The translations under genes were made by a program, and so were the position numbers. A DNA stretch of 64,000 nucleotides from Acidihalobacter ferrooxydans (GTDB lineage: Bacteria; Pseudomonadota; Gammaproteobacteria; DSM-5130; Acidihalobacteraceae), in the NCBI RefSeq assembly GCF_001975725.1, contig NZ_CP019434.1, positions 1,943,486-2,007,485 of the forward strand, in the 5' to 3' direction. Within the stretch, counting starts at the first letter, position 1. Every line of letters begins with the position of its first letter. Below are positions 20,389 through 28,686 of the stretch, in pieces. The notes beneath the pieces are model-generated. The model worked only from the letters and a program-made list of their open reading frames with translations. It did not search any database and was not told where the DNA came from.

Positions 20389-21209
20389 CCGACACTCAAG
20401 AACAACTTGCTCCTCATGCCGTGGAGCGCCTGAAGGGCTTGCGCTCGCAAGGCAGCCATGAAGGGATTTTCACCTCCGATTTATCGGTGAATGAATTTGT
20501 GATGGTGCGAAAAGCCAACTTCGAGCCTTTGGGGCTGGTGGTGGGCTCCTGTATTTATCACATGGGAATCCAGTATGGAAACTGGAACCAGAACATGGAA
20601 ATGGACGTTCTTTCTCAGGCCATGTATCAGGCTCGTGAGTTGGCTATCAGTCGCATGGAGCAGGAGTCCATTCTTCTCCGAGCCGATGGCATTGTCGGCG
20701 TGCGCCTGGAAGTCAAGCGCATGGAATGGGATCAGGACATTCTGGAATTCATGGCGATTGGCACCGCGATTGCCCATCGCAGCGGAGCCTCCGGATTCAA
20801 GGGAGTGAATGGCAAGCCCTTCACCAGCGATCTGAGTGGCCAGGATTTCTGGATGCTCCTGCAGGCCGGCTACCGCCCCATGGAAATGGTCATGGGATCC
20901 TGTGTGTACCACGTGGCTCATCAAGGACTGTTGAAATCCATGGGCAACGTGGGACGCAACACGGAGATGGAACAATTCACGCAGGCGATGTATGACGCTC
21001 GCGAACTGGCCATGGAACGCATGCAGCGCGAAGCCCATGAAGCACAAGCCGATGGCATCACAGGTGTGCAACTTCATGAAGGCAGTCACAACTGGAAACC
21101 TCACATCATCGAGTTTTTTGCCGTCGGCACAGCCGTCAAGGCCATGGAAAATGCGGATGCTCTGGTGGATGGACTCAATCCACAGCTGGTTATTCCCGTC
21201 AACGATTGA
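20385..21209 (+). CDS. Tandem YbjQ/UPF0145-like protein, 274 aa
   Basis: 274 residues, starting on an ATGA overlap with the preceding gene. It carries two close copies of the same module: residues about 27-145 and 147-265, each with a (F)TSDLS motif, a strand [10 protein letters not shown] or [10 protein letters not shown], a helix [15 protein letters not shown] or [15 protein letters not shown], then ADGI(V/T)GV and a terminal GTA(I/V). The two halves are alike enough to imply an internal duplication. YbjQ proteins assemble into rings; function unknown. Genetic coupling to pspA suggests work at the membrane. Confidence 0.8.
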   Translation: MTDTQEQLAPHAVERLKGLRSQGSHEGIFTSDLSVNEFVMVRKANFEPLGLVVGSCIYHMGIQYGNWNQNMEMDVLSQAMYQARELAISRMEQESILLRADGIVGVRLEVKRMEWDQDILEFMAIGTAIAHRSGASGFKGVNGKPFTSDLSGQDFWMLLQAGYRPMEMVMGSCVYHVAHQGLLKSMGNVGRNTEMEQFTQAMYDARELAMERMQREAHEAQADGITGVQLHEGSHNWKPHIIEFFAVGTAVKAMENADALVDGLNPQLVIPVND

Positions 21210-21238
21210 ATCGCGACCCTGTCGCGAGGAGTGCTTCA

Positions 21239-21976
21239 ATGTCTTTATTCAAACACGCCTCGGAGATTCTCCAGGCCAAGGTCAATCATTTTCTCAATAA
21301 CGTCGAGGATCCTTCGGAAACCCTCGATCTTTCCTACGAAAAAATGATTTCCAATCTGCAGGATACGAAACGACATCTGGCTGACGTCTATGCCGAAAAG
21401 GTGTCTCTGGAAAACCAGATGGCAAGCGCACAAAAAGCTGCAGACAAGGCCGATGCGGACGCCAAAACCGCCTTGTCTGCCAATCGCGAGGATCTGGCAC
21501 GCGCGGAACTGGCCCAGAAACAGACGCAGTTGCAGAAAGTGGCCAGTCTCAAGGAAGCCCACGATACGGTTGCCGCTCAAGCGCAGAAACTGGAAGACTA
21601 CGAACGCAAACTGCAAGATCATATTGAGCAGTTCCGCACCCGGAAAGAAGTCATGAAAGCTGAAATGACTGCCGCTCAATCGGAGGTCAAGGCCGGCGAG
21701 TCTCTGGCAGGAATCGGTCAGGGGATGGACGATGCCAGTGAAGCGATGCGTCGCGTGCAGGATCGCACCCTGCAAATGGAGTCCAAGGCCACCGCGATGG
21801 ATGGACTGATCGAATCCGGAGCGCTGAGTGATCCTCTGGATAACCGCAGTCAGACCGATAAGGAAATGGATCAGGTGCGATCCGGCAGTGGTGTAGAGGA
21901 CGATCTTGCCCGCCTGAAAGCAGAGATGGCCAAAGAAAAAGCAGAGCCCTCCACCGATGATTCAAACAAGCGCTGA
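21239..21976 (+). CDS. pspA: PspA/IM30 family membrane-remodelling protein
   Basis: 245 residues, nearly all coiled coil, as in PspA/Vipp1: an N-terminal amphipathic helix (MSLFKHASEILQAKVNHFLN), then DLSYEKMISNLQDTKRHLAD and long heptad-rich helices to about residue 190, followed by a charged tail. Such proteins form ESCRT-III-like helical polymers that protect the inner membrane. Start at the ATG with AGGAG eight bases upstream. No pspF, pspB or pspC neighbour and no sigma54 promoter seen; here pspA is the last gene after two YbjQ-type genes, a non-enterobacterial context. Confidence 0.9.
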   Translation: MSLFKHASEILQAKVNHFLNNVEDPSETLDLSYEKMISNLQDTKRHLADVYAEKVSLENQMASAQKAADKADADAKTALSANREDLARAELAQKQTQLQKVASLKEAHDTVAAQAQKLEDYERKLQDHIEQFRTRKEVMKAEMTAAQSEVKAGESLAGIGQGMDDASEAMRRVQDRTLQMESKATAMDGLIESGALSDPLDNRSQTDKEMDQVRSGSGVEDDLARLKAEMAKEKAEPSTDDSNKR

Positions 21977-22239
21977 GAGTCACCTCTTGCCGGTTCGCAA
22001 AAAACGTCGTGCTTGAAGCTCACGAGAAAAGCGTCGCCGCATCGCATCTCTGAGCGATATCTCTTTCGGCAGGAGGCGGCATTGCAGGCAAGCCTGCTGA
22101 TGGGATAACTGAAGATAGATCGATGATCGCGGCGTCGATGTCCGGTACGGAGCAATTTCGTCAGGCGGATCGGAACGCTGTTTATGCCCCCTCTTCCCGG
22201 CCCCGATATCATGCAGGCGCGCCTTGTGTGCCCGCTGAT
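21977..22239. other. Intergenic region without a recognisable gene
   Basis: 263 bp between pspA and the first IS remnant. No reading frame, hairpin with T-tract or RNA gene that I can support. Confidence 0.4.
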
Positions 22240-22878
22240 TGCGTATTTCGCGTGATTCGGCCACCTGTTTCACGGTGATTCGGCCAGGGCAGTCGGAGCG
22301 AAGCGACGCAGGGTTTGCATTGTTACTCGGAGTCGGTGGAGACGGTCAAGTTCCTGGCTCGCCGTTTGCGCATGGACTCACCCTTGAGGGTGCTTCGGTA
22401 GGCGTTGTGCACGAGGCGGTCGAGGATCGCATCGGCCAGTGTCGGATCGCCGATAATCTCGTGCCAGTGATCGACCGGTAGCTGGCTGGTCACGAGGGTT
22501 GAGTGAAGGCCGTGACGGTCATCGAGCAGTTCCAACAGGTCACGCCGCGCCTCGGCGTCCAGGTGCGTCAGCCCCCAGTCATCGAGCCGCAGCAGGCTCG
22601 TCTTAGCCAGTGTCTGCATGCGTTTTGGAAAGTAGCCATCAGCGTGGCGTGGCGGTAGTCGACCCTCAGAAAGCTGTTTATTTGGCTTAATCAGGTACAA
22701 CCGCATATGTAGGTGGAAATACTTACGCTCGGTCAATTCGCGATCGGCACGTAGGCCAAGGTGTTCCTCGAAGCTCAAAATGTCGAGCCCAGACACGTTC
22801 TGTCGATCACGCAGCGCCCGCCTTGCGCATGCCGGTCAGGTACAGTTGCAGGAGCTTGTCCAGAGTGGGATGGTGCAA
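22240..22878 (-). mobile_element. IS21-family remnant (one terminus plus decayed istB)
   Basis: The terminus starts TGCGTATTTCGCGTGATTC and carries two direct repeats of GTGATTCGGCCA (22252 and 22276), the multiple-terminal-repeat layout of IS21-family ends. It is followed by a defective istB. istA and the other end are absent; coding similarity stops just before the xylulokinase gene, so a deletion or insertion joined this remnant to xylB. Confidence 0.7.
22323..22877 (-). pseudogene. istB: IstB (IS21 helper ATPase), frameshifted and internally deleted
   Basis: The start region encodes [20 protein letters not shown], the IstB N-terminus, then a stop appears and the frame shifts near base 22830, after which [20 protein letters not shown] continues. 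About 60 residues holding the Walker A region are missing; the sequence resumes at [15 protein letters not shown] (Walker B/sensor part) and runs to the usual end ([19 protein letters not shown]). The product cannot be a working ATPase. Confidence 0.8.
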
Positions 22879-22894
22879 CTAACGGGAGAAGTAA

Positions 22895-24352
22895 ATGTAT
22901 TTGGGCATTGATCTGGGCACATCGGGCGTCAAAGCGCTGTTACTGGATGAGGAAGGGAGCGTATGCGCGAGACATACCGAGGCGCTACCGATTTCACGCC
23001 CGAGCGCGCTGTGGGCCGAACAAAATCCCACCGACTGGTGGCATGCCACCGACGCCACCGTCCGCGCGCTCGGGCGGGAACATGCGCTGGACACGGTACG
23101 CGCTATCGGCCTCAGCGGACAGATGCACGGCGCCACCCTGCTTGATGCGCGTGGTCGGGTTCTGCGTCCGGCCATCCTGTGGAACGATGGACGCAGCACC
23201 GCCCAATGCGCCGAACTCGAGCAACGGGTGCCGGACGCGCGGCGCATCACAGGCAACCTGATTATGCCCGGATTCACCGCCCCGAAACTGCTCTGGGTGC
23301 AGGAGAACGAGCCTGCCGTGTTCGGCGCCGTAGCCCACGTACTGCTGCCCAAGGACTATCTGCGCCTGCGCTTAACCGGGGAGTATGCCAGCGACATGTC
23401 CGACAGCGCCGGCACCATGTGGCTGGATGTAGGTGGCCGTGACTGGAGCGACGAAATGCTCGCCGCGAGCGGTCTCGACCGAAGGCACATGCCAGCATTG
23501 TATGAAGGCGACCAAATCACCGGGCACTTGCATGCGGAGATCGCTCGCGCATGGGGCATGAAGCGCGTGCCGGTGGTCGCCGGTGGCGGTGACAATGCCG
23601 CGGGTGCCATTGGTGTGGGGCTTTATCGCCCCGGGCAGGCGATGCTTTCGCTGGGAACCTCTGGTGTGTACTTTGCGGTCAGCGACGGTTTTCTCAGCAA
23701 TCCGGACAACGCGGTGCACAGCTTCTGCCACGCGCTGCCCGACACGTGGCACCTGATGTCGGTGATGCTCAGCGCGGCCTCCTGCTTGGACTGGGCCGCT
23801 CGCCTGACCGGCACCCCTGACGTGGCAACACTGCTGCGCGAAGCCGCGCGTGCCTCTGACATCGAGTCCCTGCCCTGGTTCCTGCCCTACCTATCAGGCG
23901 AACGCACGCCCCACAACGATCCGTACGCCAAGGGCGTGTTCTTCGGCCTAACCCATCGGCACGGGCGACCCGAACTCGCCCGTGCTGTGCTCGAGGGCGT
24001 CGGATTCGGTCTCGCGGACGGTATCGCCGCTGTTGGTTCCGCGGGTCAGAATGCCGATCGGATCACCTTAATCGGTGGTGGCGCGCGCAGTGCATTGTGG
24101 CGTCAGATGCTGGCTGATATCAGCGGTCGAACATTGGAATATCGCAGCGGCAGTGAAATCGGGCCGGCACTTGGCGCGGCCCGGCTGGCGCACCTCGCGC
24201 TGGAACCCGACAAAAACCGGATGGATCTGCTGCCACAACTGCCTTTGGAAGAAATACACGAGCCCACACGTGAGCGTCACGAAATCTTCGCGCGCCGTCG
24301 CGAGACTTTCAGCGAACTTTATCGGAAACTGCGTAGCCTAATGCAGGGCTAG
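22895..24352 (+). CDS. xylB: Xylulokinase
   Basis: 485-residue FGGY-family kinase that phosphorylates D-xylulose to D-xylulose 5-phosphate. N-terminal domain begins YLGIDLGTSGVKALLLDEEG (ATP loop); SGQMHGATLLD and ILWNDGRS are sugar-binding motifs; the catalytic aspartate is in GGGDNAAGAIG near residue 232. Length equals E. coli XylB. GGGAGAAG precedes the start. It is flanked on the left by a decayed IS21 element and on the right by an IS1182-like end; its stop codon TAG is part of the CTAG at that junction. No xylose isomerase or transporter is nearby, so it looks like a moved single gene. Confidence 0.9.
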   Translation: MYLGIDLGTSGVKALLLDEEGSVCARHTEALPISRPSALWAEQNPTDWWHATDATVRALGREHALDTVRAIGLSGQMHGATLLDARGRVLRPAILWNDGRSTAQCAELEQRVPDARRITGNLIMPGFTAPKLLWVQENEPAVFGAVAHVLLPKDYLRLRLTGEYASDMSDSAGTMWLDVGGRDWSDEMLAASGLDRRHMPALYEGDQITGHLHAEIARAWGMKRVPVVAGGGDNAAGAIGVGLYRPGQAMLSLGTSGVYFAVSDGFLSNPDNAVHSFCHALPDTWHLMSVMLSAASCLDWAARLTGTPDVATLLREAARASDIESLPWFLPYLSGERTPHNDPYAKGVFFGLTHRHGRPELARAVLEGVGFGLADGIAAVGSAGQNADRITLIGGGARSALWRQMLADISGRTLEYRSGSEIGPALGAARLAHLALEPDKNRMDLLPQLPLEEIHEPTRERHEIFARRRETFSELYRKLRSLMQG

Positions 24353-24612
24353 CAGCTTGTCGGACTTGGTCGGTTGAGACGGGCAGAATGGCGTATCACC
24401 CCGAGAGCCTGATCCGATGAGCCACTTTTGAACGATAGATCGTGAGACCGACTACCTTTTGGCGCCTTCGGTACAAAACTGGTTGCCGGGGTCGCACTTG
24501 GCACGTTACATCGTGGATGTCGTCGAGAGTCTGGATCTATCGAAGTTGGAGCATGCCGACGCTGGCCGAGGCAGCAGATCGTAATAGCCTCCCCGACGGC
24601 ATCATGAGTTAA
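24353..24612 (+). pseudogene. IS1182-like transposase, N-terminal fragment with left IS end
   Basis: The left end CAGCTTGTCGGACTTGG directly follows a CTAG tetramer. The frame then encodes YLLAPSVQNWLPGSHLARYI and VDVVESLDLSKLEHADAGRG, typical of the N-terminus of IS1182-type DDE transposases, before a stop. The remainder is lost or displaced by the IS256 copy inserted to the right. Confidence 0.65.
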
Positions 24613-25982
24613 TGTCAAATCTGGTGTACGGTTCCTCAGGCGGCGTTCCTGTTTGACTGGTTGATGACTTGCTCTCCGTTGCGGAATTCGACGTTGTTCA
24701 CGACGAGTTCCAATTTGTTGAATCCCTTGATTCGTTTCCATCGCTTTTGAGCGCTCTGCAGCAGTTTGAACACCATGGCCAAGGTGGTGTCGCGTGACCC
24801 ACAGTTGCGTGAGCGCTTGGTCCTCAGGCGAACGGTGGCAAAGGTCGACTCGATGGGGTTGGTTGTGCGGATGCGCACCCAGTGCTCAGCCGGGAAGTCG
24901 TAGAAGGCCAGCAGCGCCTCTCGGTCTTTGTGCAGACACTCCATCGCCTTGGGGTACTTGGCGCTGAAGCGTTTGAGCGTACGATCAAACGCGGCGTGGG
25001 CCTGCTCACGGGTCTCGGCCATCCAGATTTCTTGCACCGCGGCCTTGACCTTGGGTTGCATGGGCTTGGGCAGTTTGTTCAGGACGTTGGCCGTTTTGTG
25101 TACCCAGCAGCGCTGGTGGCGCGTGTCGGCAAACACCTTGTTCAGCGCCTTCCAAAATCCCAAGGCCCCATCACCGATGGCCAGCTTCGGCCCCTGTGCC
25201 AGACCCCGCTCAGCCAACCCGGTCAGCAACTCCCGCCAGCTGGCCTCGGACTCGCGTACCCCGTCCTCCACCGCGATCAGCTCTTTGTGACCGTGCTCGG
25301 TGACACCGATAATGACTAGCAGACACAGTCGATCATCCATGCGCACGTTGCTGTACACGCCATCCGCCCACCAGTACACGTAACGTCGTTCGCTGAGGTC
25401 GCGACTCGACCAGGCGCGATGCTCATCGCTCCACTGCTGCTTCAGACGCGAGACGGTGTTGGCCGACAAGCCCTTGGCTGCATCGCCCAGCAAGGCCGAT
25501 AGCGCCTCTTGGTAGTCCCCGGTGGACACACCCTTGAGGTAAAGCCACGGGATCAGTTCCTCGACACTGCGGGCGCGCTTGAGATACGGCGGCAACAACG
25601 CGGAGTGAAATCGCGCGCCCTCGCCGCTGCGGTCGCGCACCTTCGGCACCCGCACCGTCACATCACCGATACCCGTCTGCACCGTGCGCTCGGGCAGGTA
25701 GCCATTGCGCACCACGGCCTGACGACCGTCGTCCAGACGCCGCTGCGCGACACCATCCAGAAAGCTCTCCAGCTCCATCTCCACGGCCTTGGCGATCAGA
25801 TCCCGGGCACCGGCCCGCAGCAGCGCGTGCAGCGGGTCTGTCTCTTCAATCTCTGGCTGTGAAAGAACCTTCGGCTTAAACTTGCTCATGGCGTATCCAC
25901 CTCTGTTGACTGTGATCTTGGTCGTGATCAGTCAGCAGGGTACGCCACCTAATTCAGGACTCGTCGTACACCAGAATTCACA
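24613..25982 (-). mobile_element. IS256-family insertion sequence, apparently complete
   Basis: 1370 bp bounded by imperfect inverted repeats: TGTCAAATCTGGTGTACG at the left end and, inverted, TGTGAATTCTGGTGTACG at the right end. It contains one intact transposase gene. No clear 8-9 bp target duplication is visible (left flank TGAGTTAA, right flank ATAACTCC). It splits an older IS1182-like remnant. Confidence 0.85.
24636..25889 (-). CDS. IS256-family (mutator-type) transposase
   Basis: 417 residues, intact. The DDE catalytic core is seen as the aspartate in [10 protein letters not shown], the aspartate in [13 protein letters not shown] and the glutamate in [15 protein letters not shown]; the C/H signature [14 protein letters not shown] lies before the last residue. 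Length and motif spacing are normal for the family, so this copy may still be active. The start has [13 protein letters not shown] and the coding region fills nearly the whole element. Confidence 0.93.
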   Translation of the reverse strand: MSKFKPKVLSQPEIEETDPLHALLRAGARDLIAKAVEMELESFLDGVAQRRLDDGRQAVVRNGYLPERTVQTGIGDVTVRVPKVRDRSGEGARFHSALLPPYLKRARSVEELIPWLYLKGVSTGDYQEALSALLGDAAKGLSANTVSRLKQQWSDEHRAWSSRDLSERRYVYWWADGVYSNVRMDDRLCLLVIIGVTEHGHKELIAVEDGVRESEASWRELLTGLAERGLAQGPKLAIGDGALGFWKALNKVFADTRHQRCWVHKTANVLNKLPKPMQPKVKAAVQEIWMAETREQAHAAFDRTLKRFSAKYPKAMECLHKDREALLAFYDFPAEHWVRIRTTNPIESTFATVRLRTKRSRNCGSRDTTLAMVFKLLQSAQKRWKRIKGFNKLELVVNNVEFRNGEQVINQSNRNAA

Positions 25983-25996
25983 ATAACTCCGGCATC

Positions 25997-26345
25997 ATAG
26001 CCTCCACGACGGCATCAATCTGGCCGATGAGATCAACCATCGGGAACAGCGCCTGGAGGCGATCGCGCAGGCCAAAACAAAGATCGAGGCACGGGCTCGG
26101 GAACAGGCCGAGTACGAAGCCAAACTGGCCACACGCGTGGCCAATGAAGCCGCCACAGGCAAGAAGCTCAGAGGCAAGCTCCTGCAGTCGCCTCAGGCGG
26201 TGCGAGCGACCAAATCAATCTGACCGACGAAGACTCGGCATCATAAAGACGAATGGCATCAGCTTCGAGCAGTGCTTCAACTCTCAGGCCATCGTCGACA
26301 CCGAAAGCATGCTGATCATGGCCCTCATGTCACTCAGGCTAGCCA
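25997..26345 (+). pseudogene. IS1182-like transposase, internal/C-terminal fragment with frameshifts
   Basis: Encodes LADEINHREQRLEAIAQAK, then IEARAREQAEYEAKL and TGKKLRGKLLQSPQAV up to a stop; after shifts of frame, DQINLTDED and GISFEQCFNSQAIVDTESML follow. These are successive parts of the DDE domain of IS1182-type transposases. With the fragment left of the IS256 copy it forms the remains of one older element. The end before the DUF779 gene is not clear. Confidence 0.65.
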
Positions 26346-26363
26346 CGACAAGAGGGGTAGCTA

Positions 26364-26765
26364 TCAACTGGAATCACTCTCTGCTGTTTGTAGCGCGGCA
26401 AATTCCTCGTCTGTAAATAGGCGCGAGCGGGTGAGGAAACGTTTGCCCTCCGGCCCCTCTAGCGAAAACATGCCACCGCGCCCCGGGACCACATCGATAA
26501 TCAGTTGAGTGTGTTTCCAATAATCGAATTGAGACTCACTCATATAAAAGAGCGCACCTCCGATCTGACCAAGCAAGCGATCACTAGCGCCAACCAAGAA
26601 TTCACCTTGCGGATAGCACATCGGTGCACTGCCATCGCAGCATCCGCCAGATTGATGAAACATCAATTCGCCATGCTTTTTTTGTAATATCTCGATCAAT
26701 TCGAGCGCTTTTGCTGTTGCTGTCACGCGCGGCAGCGGAGCGGAAGTCATCTTATCCTTGTTCAT
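26364..26765 (-). CDS. DUF779 protein, aldehyde-dehydrogenase partner
   Basis: 133 residues. DUF779 proteins occur almost only next to acetaldehyde-type aldehyde dehydrogenases, as here (145 nt downstream of the dehydrogenase gene). Conserved features: FHQSGGCCDGSAPMCYP with three cysteines near residues 42-50, a plausible metal or redox site, and WKHTQLIIDVVPGRGGMFSLE near the C-terminus. GAGGTG precedes the chosen ATG. The biochemical role is not established. Base composition is less GC-rich than the backbone. Confidence 0.88.
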   Translation of the reverse strand: MNKDKMTSAPLPRVTATAKALELIEILQKKHGELMFHQSGGCCDGSAPMCYPQGEFLVGASDRLLGQIGGALFYMSESQFDYWKHTQLIIDVVPGRGGMFSLEGPEGKRFLTRSRLFTDEEFAALQTAESDSS

Positions 26766-26910
26766 TATTCACCTCACGCCTGAAATTCATAAATGACCAT
26801 CATTATGTAGTGGTAGACGGAAAATTCGGCATCGAAGCCGCGGTTGACCAATGACTGCGTTCGCCAAAGATGAGTGACGACTCCGATGCCGATTCCACGC
26901 ATGTTTCAGC

Positions 26911-28437
26911 TTAGAAAAAACCCATTGGTTTTTCACTGTAACTGAGCAACATATTCTTGGTCTGTTGATAATGATCAAGCATCATCTTGTGATTTTCTCG
27001 ACCGATACCGGACTGCTTGTACCCGCCGAACGCGGCGTGCGCCGGATAAAGATGGTAACAGTTGGTCCACACGCGACCCGCCTGAATACCACGACCGAGG
27101 CGAAAAGCTGTGTTCACATTTCGCGTCCATAGACCTGCGCCAAGTCCATATAGGGTATCATTGGCAATTTCAAGCGCCTCGGCCTCATCCTTGAACGTGG
27201 TCACAGACAGCACCGGCCCAAAAATTTCTTCCTGGAAAATGCGCATTTTGTTGTGACCCTTGAATACGGTGGGTTTGATGTAAAACCCGCCTTGCAACTC
27301 GCCGCCCAAGTCATTGCGTTCGCCGCCAATCAGGCACTCGGCACCTTCCTGTTGCCCTAGATCAAGATAGGACAGAATTTTTTCCATTTGTTCTTGCGAT
27401 GCCTGAGCGCCGATCATCGTGGTCGGATCCAGTGGGTTACCCTGTTTAATTGCCGCGACGCGCGCCAGCGCACGTTCCATGAATTCATCGTAAATGGACT
27501 CCTGGATCAAAGCACGCGAAGGGCAGGTACATACTTCGCCCTGGTTCAGAGCAAACATGGCAAAACCTTCCAGCGCCTTGTCCAGGAAATCATCGTCACG
27601 ATCCATCACGTCCGCTAAAAAAATATTTGGCGATTTGCCGCCAAGTTCCAGTGTGACGGGAATGATGTTCTGACTTGCGTACTGCATGATCAGACGGCCC
27701 GTGGTGGTTTCTCCGGTGAAAGCGATCTTTGCAATGCGCTTGTTGGTGGCCAGAGGCTTGCCAGCTTCGAGACCAAAGCCATTGACCACATTGACCACGC
27801 CCGGCGGCAACAGATCCTCGATCAGTTCCATCAACACAAGGATTGAGGCCGGCGTTTGTTCGGCCGGTTTAAGCACCACGCAGTTACCAGCAGCCAATGC
27901 GGGCGCCAGCTTCCACGTCGCCATCAGTATCGGGAAGTTCCAAGGGATGATCTGCCCGACCACCCCAAGCGGCTCCTTGAAATGGTAGGCATACGTTTCG
28001 TGATCAATTTCACTAACCGTACCTTCCTCGGCGCGAATGCAGCCGGCAAAATAGCGAAAATGATCAATCGCTAGCGGTATATCAGCGATCGTGGTTTCGC
28101 GAATTGGCTTACCGTTATCCCAGGTTTCCACCGTTGCCAGAAGATCAAGATTCTCCTCCATTCTGTCAGCGATACGGTTGAGAATCAGCGCGCGTTCGGC
28201 CGGAGATGTACGCCCCCACGCGCCCTTGGCAGCATGCGCAGCGTCCAGCGCCAGTTCGATGTCGCCAGCCTGAGACCGAGACACTTCGCATAATACCTGG
28301 CCGGTCACCGGGGTAACGTTTTCGAAGTACTGCCCGTCAACGGGCTCGACCCATTGACCGTTGATATAATTTCCGTAACGCGCCTTGAAAGGCGACGTGA
28401 CACCCTCTGCCAGGACATCGATCGCTTGGGTAGACAT
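26911..28437 (-). CDS. NAD(P)-dependent acetaldehyde/aldehyde dehydrogenase (AldB/ExaC type)
   Basis: 508-residue ALDH-superfamily enzyme, most likely oxidising acetaldehyde or other short aldehydes to acids. Catalytic cysteine in [12 protein letters not shown] (near residue 302), general-base glutamate in LELGGKSPN, nucleotide motif [11 protein letters not shown]. The C-terminus ([12 protein letters not shown]) is that of the AldB/ExaC/AcoD group. Its 5' region carries a sigma54-type promoter and it is divergent from an AcoR-like activator, so induction by alcohols, acetoin or aldehydes is expected by analogy. DUF779 gene follows in the same direction. Confidence 0.93.
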   Translation of the reverse strand: MSTQAIDVLAEGVTSPFKARYGNYINGQWVEPVDGQYFENVTPVTGQVLCEVSRSQAGDIELALDAAHAAKGAWGRTSPAERALILNRIADRMEENLDLLATVETWDNGKPIRETTIADIPLAIDHFRYFAGCIRAEEGTVSEIDHETYAYHFKEPLGVVGQIIPWNFPILMATWKLAPALAAGNCVVLKPAEQTPASILVLMELIEDLLPPGVVNVVNGFGLEAGKPLATNKRIAKIAFTGETTTGRLIMQYASQNIIPVTLELGGKSPNIFLADVMDRDDDFLDKALEGFAMFALNQGEVCTCPSRALIQESIYDEFMERALARVAAIKQGNPLDPTTMIGAQASQEQMEKILSYLDLGQQEGAECLIGGERNDLGGELQGGFYIKPTVFKGHNKMRIFQEEIFGPVLSVTTFKDEAEALEIANDTLYGLGAGLWTRNVNTAFRLGRGIQAGRVWTNCYHLYPAHAAFGGYKQSGIGRENHKMMLDHYQQTKNMLLSYSEKPMGFF

Positions 28438-28500
28438 GACATAACTCCTCTATTGCGTTGTTGTCACGGGCAACCTTCGGATTGCCTCCTACAAACGATG

Positions 28501-28516
28501 AGCAGATTCCATGCCT
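28501..28516 (-). promoter_or_regulatory. Putative sigma54 (-24/-12) promoter of the aldehyde dehydrogenase gene
   Basis: On the minus strand AGGCATGGAATCTGCT matches TGGCAC-N5-TTGC in GGCA and TGC, with the invariant GG and GC exactly ten bases apart. Transcription would begin about 50 nt before the ATG. The divergent neighbour encodes a sigma54 activator, which supports the call. Confidence 0.65.
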
Positions 28517-28628
28517 ACCGGCACGCCCTAATCTCTTCCACGCTGCGAAGACGGCATGAGTATTAGCTGGGCCTGCACAATTGGTGATTCACGCAGTGAT
28601 CGACTAGGCTTTGAGTGAAGGCAGATTG

Positions 28629-28677
28629 TGTCGCATCTGTCGCGATGTGCAACGCCACAACGTCGCGTCCTGCGACA
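28629..28677. promoter_or_regulatory. Candidate upstream activator sites (TGTCGCA / TGCGACA)
   Basis: TGTCGCA at 28629 and TGCGACA at 28671 form an inverted pair, with TGTCGCG at 28638 between them. They lie roughly 110-175 bp upstream of the sigma54 promoter, a usual distance for an enhancer-binding protein, and just before the activator's own start. Pattern read by eye only. Confidence 0.4.
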
Positions 28678-28686
28678 GGAGGTTCC

